The notes under the pieces were generated by a model. It saw nothing but the letters and a program-made list of their open reading frames with translations. It was not told where the DNA came from and ran no database searches. The translations under genes and the position numbers were made by a program. This document shows, in pieces, positions 16,343 through 25,126 of a stretch of DNA of 46,701 bases. Within the stretch, counting starts at the first letter, position 1, and each line of letters begins with the position of its first letter. The stretch spans positions 1 through 46,701 of the forward strand of contig CAIOTH010000118.1 in NCBI GenBank assembly GCA_903861145.1, read 5' to 3'. Source of the DNA: an uncultured Bacteroidota bacterium (lineage in GTDB: Bacteria; Bacteroidota; Bacteroidia; Chitinophagales; LD1).

Positions 16343-17872
16343 TTATGGTGTTTCAATTGCCCCTATGTCAAACTTGTAAGGATTGCTCGTTTTCGAAAAC
16401 GGGCGGGGATGGCCAAAAATATCAGTGGGTAAACCTGTCGGACAATAATCAATGGCCGGTGAAAAATAACCGCTCACCGGATTTGAATTATTGGTACTGT
16501 CGCTCAGCATAAAATTGTTGGCGCCCGAATTCACAAACAGTGGGTCCTGGTTAAACAGGTTCTTGGTATTTACCTTAGCAAACATGGCCAGGGTATCACC
16601 GGGTGTTTTCATCAGGCAATAGTTAAACGAATTGCTAAACCGGGCCAGGTCAGTGTTATCAAAATTGGCAAACGTAATTTCGTTCGGTAGGCTACCGTAA
16701 ATAATGCAATTATTAAAGTTTGAGATAAGCGGCTCCGGATAAAAAAGATTCGAATTATCTGCCTGCGTAACAGCCACCACATTACTTAGCAACACAACAG
16801 GCGTTTGATGATTCACGCTACTATTACCCACATTATACATCGTGCAATTGCTGAAATTGTACTCGCCTCCCAGCGCTAGTTTAATCAGGTAATCGCCGGC
16901 GCTAAAAAACAGCGAGTTTTGCGCGGTAATATTGGCATTAAAACCATACACTGCGTTGTACTGCGCATTCTCTACAATACTTTGTTTTATGTTAACCACA
17001 GGCCGCTGCGCCGAACCCTGAAAGTCCGTAGCATTGCTCGAAAACGCTGAACCACCGGCATAAATGCCGTACTGCGATTCGTTAATAACGCAGTGGTCAA
17101 AATTACCTTGGGCTACACAGGTGTTACTCCGCAAAAAAGCTATGCCAAACCATTGCCCCGGTTGATCTTGGTAATACTGTTCTAATCGCACACCTCTAAA
17201 AACAATCGAGTCATGCCAATCATGCGCAATAGCATTCAAAGTCCCCTCAACAAATAACGCCGAACCTGACTGAAATAAAATCTTGCACCCCGGATTAATA
17301 TTTAAGGTGGCACCGCATTCTACCACTACGCCGGGCAAATTACCATTACTCATAATAACATGTGGCAAATCGTTAGTCCATGTCTCCGATTGACCCGACT
17401 TTATGTCCTTGCCGTAATGAAAATGTGCATTCTGTCCAAAAGCCTGCAAAAAAACCGTTTGTGTTTTATTGCCAATGGTAAAATTTACGTTGTCAATAAT
17501 TACAAAAGGCGTACTTGTGCTGTTAGGATTAACCGTCACCTCCACAAAAATATAAATCGAGTCTCTTCCTGGTATTTGTATATTGGCAAAACTGGTTCCG
17601 GGCGTACCGTCAACATTCATCCGGTACTGCGTTCCCTGCAATTGTTGTAATTTAATATTATTGATGGTTAAAGGCTGTTTACTGTGGTTAAAAACCTTAA
17701 AATATTGTGTAGTCGAACCGAGTGTAGTGAAAACCGTATCAAAAGTAAGTGTATCCGTACTAAACGATAAACGGCTTGCTCCCGCCACATCCTTTTTGCA
17801 ATTGCTGAAAAACACCAACACCGCCGAGCAACTCATCACTAAAAAAAATCTCAAAATTTTTGCCACAGTCAA
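16343..17872 (-). CDS. Lipoprotein with right-handed beta-helix and choice-of-anchor Q-like C-terminus
   Basis: A 509-residue surface or periplasmic lipoprotein. There is no in-frame ATG at the 5' end; the start is TTG at 17872 or GTG at 17866, both giving a signal sequence that ends in a lipobox with C25 (FFSNCKKD). An Ig-like/ASPM-type section (FDTVFTTLGSTTQYFKV) covers about 35-140. From about 150 to 470 repeated short strands with Asn and Cys ladders (NFDHCVINES, NFSNCTMYNV, NFNNCIIYG) indicate a right-handed parallel beta-helix. The end has FGHPRPF and FDIGAIE, the signature of choice-of-anchor Q proteins. Such folds often bind or cleave polysaccharides, but no catalytic residues can be assigned. 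It is 138 bases downstream of radA. Confidence 0.78.
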   Translation of the reverse strand: MTVAKILRFFLVMSCSAVLVFFSNCKKDVAGASRLSFSTDTLTFDTVFTTLGSTTQYFKVFNHSKQPLTINNIKLQQLQGTQYRMNVDGTPGTSFANIQIPGRDSIYIFVEVTVNPNSTSTPFVIIDNVNFTIGNKTQTVFLQAFGQNAHFHYGKDIKSGQSETWTNDLPHVIMSNGNLPGVVVECGATLNINPGCKILFQSGSALFVEGTLNAIAHDWHDSIVFRGVRLEQYYQDQPGQWFGIAFLRSNTCVAQGNFDHCVINESQYGIYAGGSAFSSNATDFQGSAQRPVVNIKQSIVENAQYNAVYGFNANITAQNSLFFSAGDYLIKLALGGEYNFSNCTMYNVGNSSVNHQTPVVLLSNVVAVTQADNSNLFYPEPLISNFNNCIIYGSLPNEITFANFDNTDLARFSNSFNYCLMKTPGDTLAMFAKVNTKNLFNQDPLFVNSGANNFMLSDSTNNSNPVSGYFSPAIDYCPTGLPTDIFGHPRPFSKTSNPYKFDIGAIETP

Positions 17873-18010
17873 CCTATCGGTACATTTAATTAATGCAGTA
17901 AACTTTTAAAATACGCCTCATAAACGGCGGGTGAAAATAGAAATTGTATGTAACATCAGTGCAAATGAAGTACAAAGCTCATAAAACAGTATTCTTTGCG
18001 CTCTTTGTAT

Positions 18011-19384
18011 TTACCCAAATAACTCCTCCATTAATTGCTGCACCCGGCTAATAGTAACTATTTCTATATTGAATTTTTTAGCATCAAACTTCTGGTTGAA
18101 TTTCGAGATAAATATTTTTTCAAACCCCAGTTTATCTGCCTCCTGTACGCGCTGGTCAACCCTGCTAACAGCCCTCACCTCTCCGCTCAAACCTACCTCG
18201 GCCGCAAAAGCCGTTTTGGCCGGAACAAAAATATCATTGTAAGAGGAAGTAAGAGCAGCAACCACGGCCAAATCAATGGCCGGGTCCTCAACCTTAAGGC
18301 CCCCTGCAATATTTAAAAACACATCCTTTGTACCAAACCTGAAACCCGCGCGTTTTTCTAAAACAGCAAGTAGCATATTCAATCGCCTTACATCAAATCC
18401 GGTTGATGAGCGTTGTGGGGTACCATAAAACGCTGGAGTAACCAACGCTTGGGTTTCAATCAAAAACGGACGCATGCCTTCCATCATGCTGGCAATAGCG
18501 ATACCGCTTAAATTATCGTCCCGTTGGGTCAACAAAATTTCCGATGGGTTCAGTACAGGTCTTAAGCCATCACCAATCATTTCGTAAATACCTATTTCCG
18601 AAGTTGAACCAAAACGATTCTTGGCAGTGCGTAAAATGCGATAAGTATAATTCCTGTCGCCTTCAAATTGTAAAACGGTATCAACAATATGTTCCAAAAC
18701 CTTAGGGCCGGCTATCATGCCATCTTTGGTAATATGCCCAATCAAAAAAACCGGTATTGAAGTCTCTTTCGAAAACCGCTGTAATTCCGCCGTACACTCG
18801 CGCACCTGCGAAACACTTCCTGCCGGCGATTCTACGTAAACAGTATCCAGCGTTTGTATCGAATCAATAATAATAATATCGGGAGCTAATTGCTCGGCCT
18901 GCTTAAAAATTTGCTGGGTATTGGTTTCTGTCAGTATGTAACATTGTTCGTTTTTAATGCCAATCCTGTCAGCCCTTAATTTTATTTGGCGGTCGCTCTC
19001 TTCGCCGGTAACATAAAGCACCTTTAATCCCTTAAGCTTAAGCGCCAGCTGTAACATTAATGTCGATTTGCCAATCCCCGGCTCACCGCCAATTAAAATC
19101 AGTGACCCCAGTACAATACCGCCTCCCAACACGCGATTCAATTCAGTATCATGCGTATCAATTCGTTTGGTTTCAAGCTCATGCACCTCCTTAATAGGAA
19201 TCGGTTTCGACTCCTCATTTCTTTTTACTGCATAACCTCTTTTCTCCTTTAACTTTTCTTCCGTTTTATCAACTACTTCCTCAACGTAACTATTCCACTC
19301 ACCACAAACAGGGCACTTGCCTATCCACTTGGGTGATTGATTGCCACAACTCTGACAGTAATAAACCGACTTTGATTTAGCCAT
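18011..19384 (-). CDS. radA: DNA repair protein RadA (Sms)
   Basis: A 457-residue branch-migration ATPase acting with RecA in recombination and repair. The N-terminal zinc finger has C10, C13, C24 and C27. The RecA-like ATPase has Walker A GGEPGIGKST (99-108), a Walker B strand (DIIIIDSIQT) and the RadA-specific KNRFG motif (about 257). The C-terminal third is the Lon-like domain (DLAVVAALTSS, AAEVGLSGEVR). Length is typical for the family and all key motifs are intact. It is divergent from the collagen-like gene at 19581, with about 200 bases between the two starts. Confidence 0.97.
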   Translation of the reverse strand: MAKSKSVYYCQSCGNQSPKWIGKCPVCGEWNSYVEEVVDKTEEKLKEKRGYAVKRNEESKPIPIKEVHELETKRIDTHDTELNRVLGGGIVLGSLILIGGEPGIGKSTLMLQLALKLKGLKVLYVTGEESDRQIKLRADRIGIKNEQCYILTETNTQQIFKQAEQLAPDIIIIDSIQTLDTVYVESPAGSVSQVRECTAELQRFSKETSIPVFLIGHITKDGMIAGPKVLEHIVDTVLQFEGDRNYTYRILRTAKNRFGSTSEIGIYEMIGDGLRPVLNPSEILLTQRDDNLSGIAIASMMEGMRPFLIETQALVTPAFYGTPQRSSTGFDVRRLNMLLAVLEKRAGFRFGTKDVFLNIAGGLKVEDPAIDLAVVAALTSSYNDIFVPAKTAFAAEVGLSGEVRAVSRVDQRVQEADKLGFEKIFISKFNQKFDAKKFNIEIVTISRVQQLMEELFG

Positions 19385-19517
19385 GTTTGCAATTTAGAAA
19401 AAACGAAATAAGCCCCACAGAAAAGTTAAAGGAAATGTACATAAATATCTGATTATTAAATAAATAGATGTACCGATTCATTTAAGACAAATCCTCGCGC
19501 GAACAATCGCAAATTTA

Positions 19518-19550
19518 TTGTAATCAATTCCATCGAAAATTCTATTTTTG
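19518..19550 (+). promoter_or_regulatory. Bacteroidota-type promoter of collagen-like gene
   Basis: TTG at 19518-19520, then 22 nt, then TATTTTTG at 19543-19550 (exact TAnnTTTG). Transcription would start near 19557, leaving a leader of about 25 nt before the ATG at 19581. The spacer is at the long end of the accepted range. Confidence 0.6.
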
Positions 19551-19580
19551 CAACCCCAAACGACTCATAAACAAATACGT

Positions 19581-21695
19581 ATGAAAAGGAATTTACTCGC
19601 AGCGTTTCTATTGTTAGGTTTTGGAAGCGCATTTGCCCAAAACCAAAATGTAGGTATAGGAACCACCACCCCCGATGCCAGCGCAATTCTCGACCTTACT
19701 TCATCATCTAAAGGCTTCCTGGCGCCTCGTGTAACTACTGCCGAAAGGACGGCGATTGCCACCCCCGCCAATGGTTTGCTGGTATACGACGTAACAGTAG
19801 GATGCTACTTTTATTATAATAATAGCAGCTGGCTTTCATTATGCCAGTTATCGGGCCCAACCGGCCCGCAAGGTTTATCAGGTGCTAATGGAGCAACGGG
19901 TGCTCAAGGTGCAGCGGGCGTTGCCGGCCCAACAGGCCCTCAAGGGCAGGTTGGAACTTTAGGCCCGCAAGGTCCGCAAGGCCCTGCCGGCGTGAACGGC
20001 GCTACCGGTGCACAAGGTACCGCAGGTGTTAATGGCGCAACTGGTGCGCAGGGCATACAGGGAGTTGCTGGTCCTACCGGCGCTCAGGGTATCCAAGGTG
20101 TTAATGGTAATGACGGTGCTACAGGTGCACAGGGTATTCAAGGGGTAGCTGGCGTTAATGGTGCCACCGGTTTACAGGGCATACAAGGAGTTAATGGTAA
20201 TGACGGAGCTACCGGCGCAACTGGTCCGCAAGGTATTCAAGGCCCATCAGGTATAAACGCGTCTACGGGTTCGCAAGGTGCACAGGGCATTCAGGGCGTT
20301 ACCGGTGCTACCGGTAACACAGGTGCACAGGGTATACAGGGCATTCAAGGTATTACAGGCGCACAAGGCATACAAGGTATTCAAGGCGTTACAGGTGCCA
20401 TAGGTGCAACAGGTGCTCAGGGCATACAGGGTATTCAAGGCATTCAGGGAGTTACCGGCGCTCAGGGTATTCAAGGTATTCAGGGGCCAACCGGTATTCA
20501 GGGCATACAAGGTATACAAGGCATTCAGGGAGTTACCGGTGTCCAAGGTATACAGGGTATTCAGGGCGTAACCGGAGATGTTGGCGCTACCGGTGCGCAA
20601 GGTATTCAGGGCATTCAGGGTGTTGCAGGGGCAACCGGTGCTAAAGGTGCCACTGGCTCTACTGGTGCAATTGGTGCAACAGGTTCTAACGGCTTAACTG
20701 GTCCAACCGGACCTAACTGGACTATCACTAACTTTGCGTTTAACAATGCCGGTACACTTAACATCACAACTACCGACCCTCAAAATTTAACAACAACTGC
20801 AGGCGCATGGTTAACCTCGGGTAATACGGGCTTAACTTCTTCAAACTTTTTGGGCACAACCGATGCTGCAGATGTTATCATTAAATCCAACAATATCGAA
20901 CGTGCCCGTGTGTTATTATCGGGCGAAGTGCTTGCAGGTAGTTCAACTATCATTGCACCAGCAGTTGCCGGCGATAAGTTCAGTTCATTTATGACGGTAA
21001 ATAACAACAACTGGGCAATTAATGGTATCAACACTGTAACGCAAGGCGGTAGCGTGTATGGCGCTAACACTTCAGCTTCTAACGGGTATAATTCTATTGA
21101 AGGAACGTCTTATTATAGTGGCACTACCTATGCTCAGTCGGCTGTTTTTGGCCTGGCTATAAGCGCTGTAAATACAAATACTGCTATCGGTGTACAAGGT
21201 AGCAACAATGGACGCGACGGCGTCGGCGTGCAGGGTAGTCGGGTTGGTACCGGTGGTGCAGGCTTTGGCGGAGCTTTTTATAACGATTTTGGTTATACCG
21301 GTGGCGCTTTTCTTATTTCTGATGAAAGAGTTAAGAAAAATATCGAAACTATTAAAGGCGCCCTTCAATTAATTGAAGGGCTGCATGGTGTTACCTACGA
21401 ACATAATACGGATGCGTATCCCCACCTTGGTTTGGCCGATGGTAAACAGTATGGCTTTTTGGCGCAGGAAATCGAATCTGTTTTACCCGAAGCAGTTCGT
21501 CTTAAAAATTTGAATGTAAACGCCTGTGCCCCTGCAAAGGAAAAAAACGCAGCACCTGCCGATATCGAGAAGTTTAAAATGGTTAACTACACCATGGTAG
21601 TACCTGTATTGGTTGAAGCCATTAAAGAGCAACAAAAACAAATTGAAGCGCAACAAAAACAGATTGACGAGCTGACCAGATTGATTAAAAAATAA
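19581..21695 (+). CDS. Long collagen-like surface protein with C-terminal S74 chaperone
   Basis: A 704-residue fibre protein. It starts at the ATG at 19581, where a signal peptide ([16 protein letters not shown]..., ending AFAQ) begins; the upstream TTG at 19548 lies in the -7 promoter box. The N-terminal domain ([14 protein letters not shown] ... [14 protein letters not shown]) closely matches that of the product at 5697. About 95 Gly-X-Y triplets follow (residues 92-378), dominated by GIQGIQG, GAQ, GAT and GVT. A beta-rich head ([21 protein letters not shown]) follows, then an S74 chaperone domain from [10 protein letters not shown] (S580-D581 is the expected self-cleavage site), a FLAQEIE motif, and a terminal coiled coil with [12 protein letters not shown]. 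It is a paralogue of the 5697 product. Role is probably a surface fibre or adhesin. Confidence 0.85.
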   Translation: MKRNLLAAFLLLGFGSAFAQNQNVGIGTTTPDASAILDLTSSSKGFLAPRVTTAERTAIATPANGLLVYDVTVGCYFYYNNSSWLSLCQLSGPTGPQGLSGANGATGAQGAAGVAGPTGPQGQVGTLGPQGPQGPAGVNGATGAQGTAGVNGATGAQGIQGVAGPTGAQGIQGVNGNDGATGAQGIQGVAGVNGATGLQGIQGVNGNDGATGATGPQGIQGPSGINASTGSQGAQGIQGVTGATGNTGAQGIQGIQGITGAQGIQGIQGVTGAIGATGAQGIQGIQGIQGVTGAQGIQGIQGPTGIQGIQGIQGIQGVTGVQGIQGIQGVTGDVGATGAQGIQGIQGVAGATGAKGATGSTGAIGATGSNGLTGPTGPNWTITNFAFNNAGTLNITTTDPQNLTTTAGAWLTSGNTGLTSSNFLGTTDAADVIIKSNNIERARVLLSGEVLAGSSTIIAPAVAGDKFSSFMTVNNNNWAINGINTVTQGGSVYGANTSASNGYNSIEGTSYYSGTTYAQSAVFGLAISAVNTNTAIGVQGSNNGRDGVGVQGSRVGTGGAGFGGAFYNDFGYTGGAFLISDERVKKNIETIKGALQLIEGLHGVTYEHNTDAYPHLGLADGKQYGFLAQEIESVLPEAVRLKNLNVNACAPAKEKNAAPADIEKFKMVNYTMVVPVLVEAIKEQQKQIEAQQKQIDELTRLIKK
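19854..20714 (+). repeat. Collagen-like Gly-X-Y coding tract (about 95 triplets)
   Basis: A continuous 9-bp periodicity encodes Gly-X-Y, with higher-order 18- and 27-bp units built from GGCATACAG/GGTATTCAA (Gly-Ile-Gln) blocks. The DNA repeats are near identical in places, so the tract should be prone to in-frame gain and loss of units. Confidence 0.85.
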
Positions 21696-21715
21696 TTGGG
21701 TTTAGAAAAGTTATT

Positions 21716-21749
21716 AAGGCCGCCATCATAGCTGTTGGCGGCCTTTTTT
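21716..21749 (+). terminator. Intrinsic terminator of collagen-like/S74 gene
   Basis: A perfect 9-bp stem, aaggccgcc (21716-21724) and ggcggcctt (21737-21745), with a 12-nt loop, runs into a T-tract (21744-21749). It lies 20 bases after the stop codon. A strong, classical terminator. Confidence 0.9.
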
Positions 21750-21805
21750 ATGTATAAGAAAGTTAAATAGCCGCTTCATTTTCCGCTTCAAATCAACAAG
21801 TCTTC

Positions 21806-21813
21806 TAAATTTG
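21806..21813 (+). promoter_or_regulatory. -7 promoter element of thioredoxin gene
   Basis: TAAATTTG, an exact TAnnTTTG match, ends 5 nt before the ATG at 21819. Transcription would begin at or next to the start codon, giving a leaderless or near-leaderless mRNA. The possible GTG start at 21813 is the last base of this box and is therefore unlikely. No clear -33 element is seen. Confidence 0.45.
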
Positions 21814-21818
21814 TGAAT

Positions 21819-22868
21819 ATGCTTAAGAAAACCTTATTGTTTGCTTTTATCGGCGTTACGGCATGCCTCCCTTTTATGGGCATGGCCCAACAGCAACCTA
21901 CATTGCAGGCCGATGCTGAAGGTAGTTTCGTAAAATGGATGTCGCTTGATTCGGCCATGCAGAAAATGAAAACGGCACCGAAGCCGGTTATCATGGATTT
22001 TTATACAAGCTGGTGTGGCTGGTGTAAGCAAATGATGAAAACCACCTATGCAAACCCGGACTTGGCCCAATACATCAACGCCAACTTTTACCCCGTAAAA
22101 TTTAATGCCGAAACCAAAGATACCCTTGAATACCTGGGACAAAAATACGGACCCGTAGGTAACACCAATGCTTTGGCGGTTAAAATGCTACAAAGCAAAT
22201 TGATGTATCCTACCACCATGTTTATGAATAACTTTGACAAGCAGAAAAACGAGTTCGGGTTTAACATGATGGCGCAGGGTTATCTGGATAATACTAAGCT
22301 TGAACCAATTCTAATATTTACGCTCGAAAATGTTTTCCGCAACTCAGGTTATGACGATTTTAAGGCAGGCTATGATATTGCATTTTTCGATACCGCTACT
22401 GACCGTAAAGTAAAGGGTCTTAAATGGTTAACGCCTTCCGAAGCTTTCAATAATAAAGACTCCTCATCAAAGAAAACCATTGTATTGATTCATACCGAAT
22501 GGTGCAATGGTTGCCGGGTAATGCAGCGCTCCTCATTTATTGATTCGGCCACCGCAAAGTATTTAGGGAAGAAGTTCAATCTGGTAGATTTCAATCCGGA
22601 AATAACCGAGGCCATCAATTTCAAGGGTCAGACTTTTACTAATCCACGTACCCCTCAATCTCCCTTCCACCAGTTGGCAATGGCCTTGTGCCGCAATAAC
22701 TTCACATTGCCAACATTGGTTTTTTTAGATGAGAAGATGAACATCATTGATGCCATACCTTTTTATCTTAATAAAGAATCGGTGAAAAACATCTCCACCT
22801 TTTACGGCGATGACATCAACAAGAAAAAGTCGTGGAATGACTACATGGCCGAGATAAATAAAAAGTAG
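21819..22868 (+). CDS. Exported protein with two thioredoxin-fold domains
   Basis: A 349-residue periplasmic protein. It starts at ATG 21819, giving a signal peptide that ends GMAQQQ. Domain 1 (about 35-170) is a thioredoxin fold with active site SWCGWCKQM (C66, C69), as in thiol-disulfide interchange proteins. Domain 2 (about 205-345) has a second CxxC, EWCNGCRVM (C229, C232), then a cis-Pro strand (TLPTLVFLDE). Two active sites in one chain suggest disulfide reduction or oxidation in the envelope. It lies after a strong terminator, so is its own unit, and converges on the GT-C-like gene with a 13-base gap. Redox partner and direction are unknown. Confidence 0.85.
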   Translation: MLKKTLLFAFIGVTACLPFMGMAQQQPTLQADAEGSFVKWMSLDSAMQKMKTAPKPVIMDFYTSWCGWCKQMMKTTYANPDLAQYINANFYPVKFNAETKDTLEYLGQKYGPVGNTNALAVKMLQSKLMYPTTMFMNNFDKQKNEFGFNMMAQGYLDNTKLEPILIFTLENVFRNSGYDDFKAGYDIAFFDTATDRKVKGLKWLTPSEAFNNKDSSSKKTIVLIHTEWCNGCRVMQRSSFIDSATAKYLGKKFNLVDFNPEITEAINFKGQTFTNPRTPQSPFHQLAMALCRNNFTLPTLVFLDEKMNIIDAIPFYLNKESVKNISTFYGDDINKKKSWNDYMAEINKK

Positions 22869-22881
22869 TTGCCAGGTTGGG

Positions 22882-24273
22882 TTAAGATTTTCCAACTGAT
22901 GTCCAGCCCTCAACCTTGGCATAAAGCTGCATAGCCATGTGGTTAGCGGCGCAGTAAAATATAGCCAGCGGAACAAAAGAAAACATTCCGCGCTTATAAC
23001 CCGATAGCATCCATCCGCCACTGGCAAATAATGAACCATCGGTATTTTTCATTTGGTAGAAAAGCAAGGTATATAAAAGCCAGCCCCCTATCGATATTAC
23101 CAAAAATGCAAGCAGGTCCTGGCGTTTGTATATACTGATTGCATTAATCAATACAACCGGTATAAAAACATAAAAAATTATTCCATAAAGGTTCGTAGTC
23201 ATAAGCATGGTCCATGCATGGCCAAAAACTTCCTTCAATTTGCCGCTGTCAAAAAACAGGCTCTTAATAAAAAACGAATCCTGTTGTCTTTCAATATGTG
23301 CGGTCAAATAAAAATGCCATAACACAAAGGGTATAATGCCAACAACACCAAACGCAATAATATTTTTTAAGTTCTTCAATTTCCAGGCGTCATACAGTAG
23401 CACCAGCATCATGGCCGGGTAAAAAACAATAGCATCCGACCGCGTCCAGGTGCCAAAAAGCAACGTGATAATACTGAGGTAAAAAAAGCCTTCTATTTTC
23501 TTCTCACGCCAAATAAGAAAACAGATTACTGCTGTAGAAGCATATATGGCAGTGGGCAAATTGGTAAGGGTAAACGAAGCATTCGAAAACATTTCAGGCG
23601 CTATCATCATCATAAAAGTGGCGATCGCAGCCACGGTATGCGGCACAAATCTTTTGATTAACGAATAAAAAAGGACTAGCCACGAAATGAAGAACAACGA
23701 AGTAATCAACTTGGGGCTCTCCATGCCACTCAGGTAACAAATAGCATTGCACGAGGCATACAAAGGCGGGTAAAGCAACCTCGGCCCGCATCCTGCCACA
23801 ATGGTGGGGTTAGTAAGAATGCTGTTTGCAATTGTCCCCTCATGCGCTATGGCCTTTGCCAGCAAATCATATCCTTCAATGCTGTCAAACTCGGCCGGCG
23901 GCCAGTAAAGGCACTTTACAGTTATACCATAGGCAAGGTAAATACCGAACCCAACAAATATGGCCCAGGCAAGTGTTAACCCCTTCGGGCTAATTTTTTG
24001 GGTTTTCAAATAATCAAGACTGCGCGCCTTTTTATTAAACAAAAAAGCCAGTGCCCCACCGGCAACTAATATCGTTACTATTAAACCTGTCAACAAATGC
24101 GAAAACGTAATACCCGCCTTTACCGCATCCAACGCAAACATCAAAAACGAAGCATATCCCAAACCTATAATAAACGGAAGGCTCAGCAGTTCGCCAAAAT
24201 TGAATTTATCGCTTAGCAGCAACACTATAAGCAAACCGGTAATAAAAATCAGAGTAAAAATCAGGTAGCTCAT
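22882..24273 (-). CDS. Polytopic membrane protein, probable GT-C fold glycosyltransferase
   Basis: A 463-residue protein with about 11 hydrophobic segments. After three N-terminal helices, a first large loop carries EFDSIEGYD, comparable to the acidic metal- and substrate-binding motif in the first outer loop of GT-C enzymes (ArnT, PMT and GT39-like families). A later long loop contains Arg/Gln-rich ERQQDSFF. GT-C enzymes transfer sugars from polyprenyl-phosphate carriers outside the inner membrane. No closer family can be named, so the call rests on topology and the acidic loop. Its ATG is 5 bases after the stop of the upstream small membrane protein gene, so both form one operon. Confidence 0.62.
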   Translation of the reverse strand: MSYLIFTLIFITGLLIVLLLSDKFNFGELLSLPFIIGLGYASFLMFALDAVKAGITFSHLLTGLIVTILVAGGALAFLFNKKARSLDYLKTQKISPKGLTLAWAIFVGFGIYLAYGITVKCLYWPPAEFDSIEGYDLLAKAIAHEGTIANSILTNPTIVAGCGPRLLYPPLYASCNAICYLSGMESPKLITSLFFISWLVLFYSLIKRFVPHTVAAIATFMMMIAPEMFSNASFTLTNLPTAIYASTAVICFLIWREKKIEGFFYLSIITLLFGTWTRSDAIVFYPAMMLVLLYDAWKLKNLKNIIAFGVVGIIPFVLWHFYLTAHIERQQDSFFIKSLFFDSGKLKEVFGHAWTMLMTTNLYGIIFYVFIPVVLINAISIYKRQDLLAFLVISIGGWLLYTLLFYQMKNTDGSLFASGGWMLSGYKRGMFSFVPLAIFYCAANHMAMQLYAKVEGWTSVGKS

Positions 24274-24278
24274 TCACT

Positions 24279-24836
24279 TCATTTTTTAAGTGGCAAAATC
24301 ATAAATGCCTCTGGCTTGTCAATCCGGTAATTTACCCGGTCAAATCCCCATCCGTTAACTGCCAGTATATAATTGGCCTGTTTGTAAATTTTGCTGCTAT
24401 CCTTATCATCCTCGTAAACAACTTTGCGCGGATAAAGAAAATAAGTAAGCCACGGAAGTTCAACAGTGCTTTTAAATCCGGCCTGTGTTAAAAGTTTTCT
24501 GGGTGGTATAATTATAATAGCCGAATCGGGAGTTGATTTTATAATGCGGTTAACATAGCCTATTTCGCCACCCCATTTTAATTCGTACCGCTCGGGCATG
24601 CTTAAATTGGGATACTTCTCTATGGTTTCGAAATTACCCTTAAGCATGGTGTTATACAGCCAGTCGTACCCCTGCACATTACCATTATTGAACATTACGT
24701 ACAAAAACAGCAGCGCAACACCACCACCAATTAAATTAAAGAATACTCCCGATAGTAAAGTTAAACCCGCAGAGGAGTCGCCTTTTTTAACCGGTTGCGG
24801 AACTTTTTCTTTCTTTTTCCCCTTTTCAGGCTTCAT
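24279..24836 (-). CDS. Small single-pass membrane protein, partner of GT-C-like protein
   Basis: A 185-residue protein not recognised by family. A Lys-rich N-terminus (MKPEKGKKKEKVPQ) precedes one hydrophobic segment (about 25-48), so the N-terminus is probably cytosolic and the C-terminal 135 residues outside. That part is alpha/beta in character, with PERYELKWGGEIGYVNRII and IIIIPPRKLL. The 5-base spacing to the GT-C-like gene indicates co-transcription and possibly a shared complex. Function unknown. Confidence 0.65.
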   Translation of the reverse strand: MKPEKGKKKEKVPQPVKKGDSSAGLTLLSGVFFNLIGGGVALLFLYVMFNNGNVQGYDWLYNTMLKGNFETIEKYPNLSMPERYELKWGGEIGYVNRIIKSTPDSAIIIIPPRKLLTQAGFKSTVELPWLTYFLYPRKVVYEDDKDSSKIYKQANYILAVNGWGFDRVNYRIDKPEAFMILPLKK

Positions 24837-25006
24837 TGATGCTATTTTATGAGGGGCAATAAAGCCACACGTAATGCTAAAGTTGATGCGGGCGAATTTA
24901 CTATTTTTAAATAAATGGGTTTTATCCCAAACGTCGTTAACAATTCGACAGAATTCTCACTGGCTCAACCTGTTACCCAAAAAAATGTTAATCAATCCTT
25001 ATTATA

Positions 25007-25036
25007 TTGGCACGGGGTTAGAAATCTCTATGTTTG
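25007..25036 (+). promoter_or_regulatory. Promoter of TolC-adaptor-RND efflux operon
   Basis: TTG at 25007-25009, exactly 19 nt, then TATGTTTG at 25029-25036. Both halves and the spacing match the Bacteroidota housekeeping promoter. Transcription would start near 25043, leaving a leader of about 85 nt before ATG 25127. This is the only strong promoter found before the whole efflux gene set. Confidence 0.75.
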
Positions 25037-25126
25037 AGGGGTCTTACCCATGACGGCAGCTTTATCCATAAATTTGGCTGCCGGGACTATCTGCAATCTT
25101 TTTGAATCTGAACGCGAGCAACGTCT

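Noticed and set aside
20247-20600. Antisense open frame of 117 codons (Leu-Asn-Thr-rich)
   Set aside because: Reverse reading of the GIQ collagen repeats; a shadow of the sense coding repeat.
21813-21818. GTG start for the thioredoxin protein
   Set aside because: The G of GTG is the last base of the TAAATTTG -7 box; the ATG at 21819 gives an equally good signal peptide.
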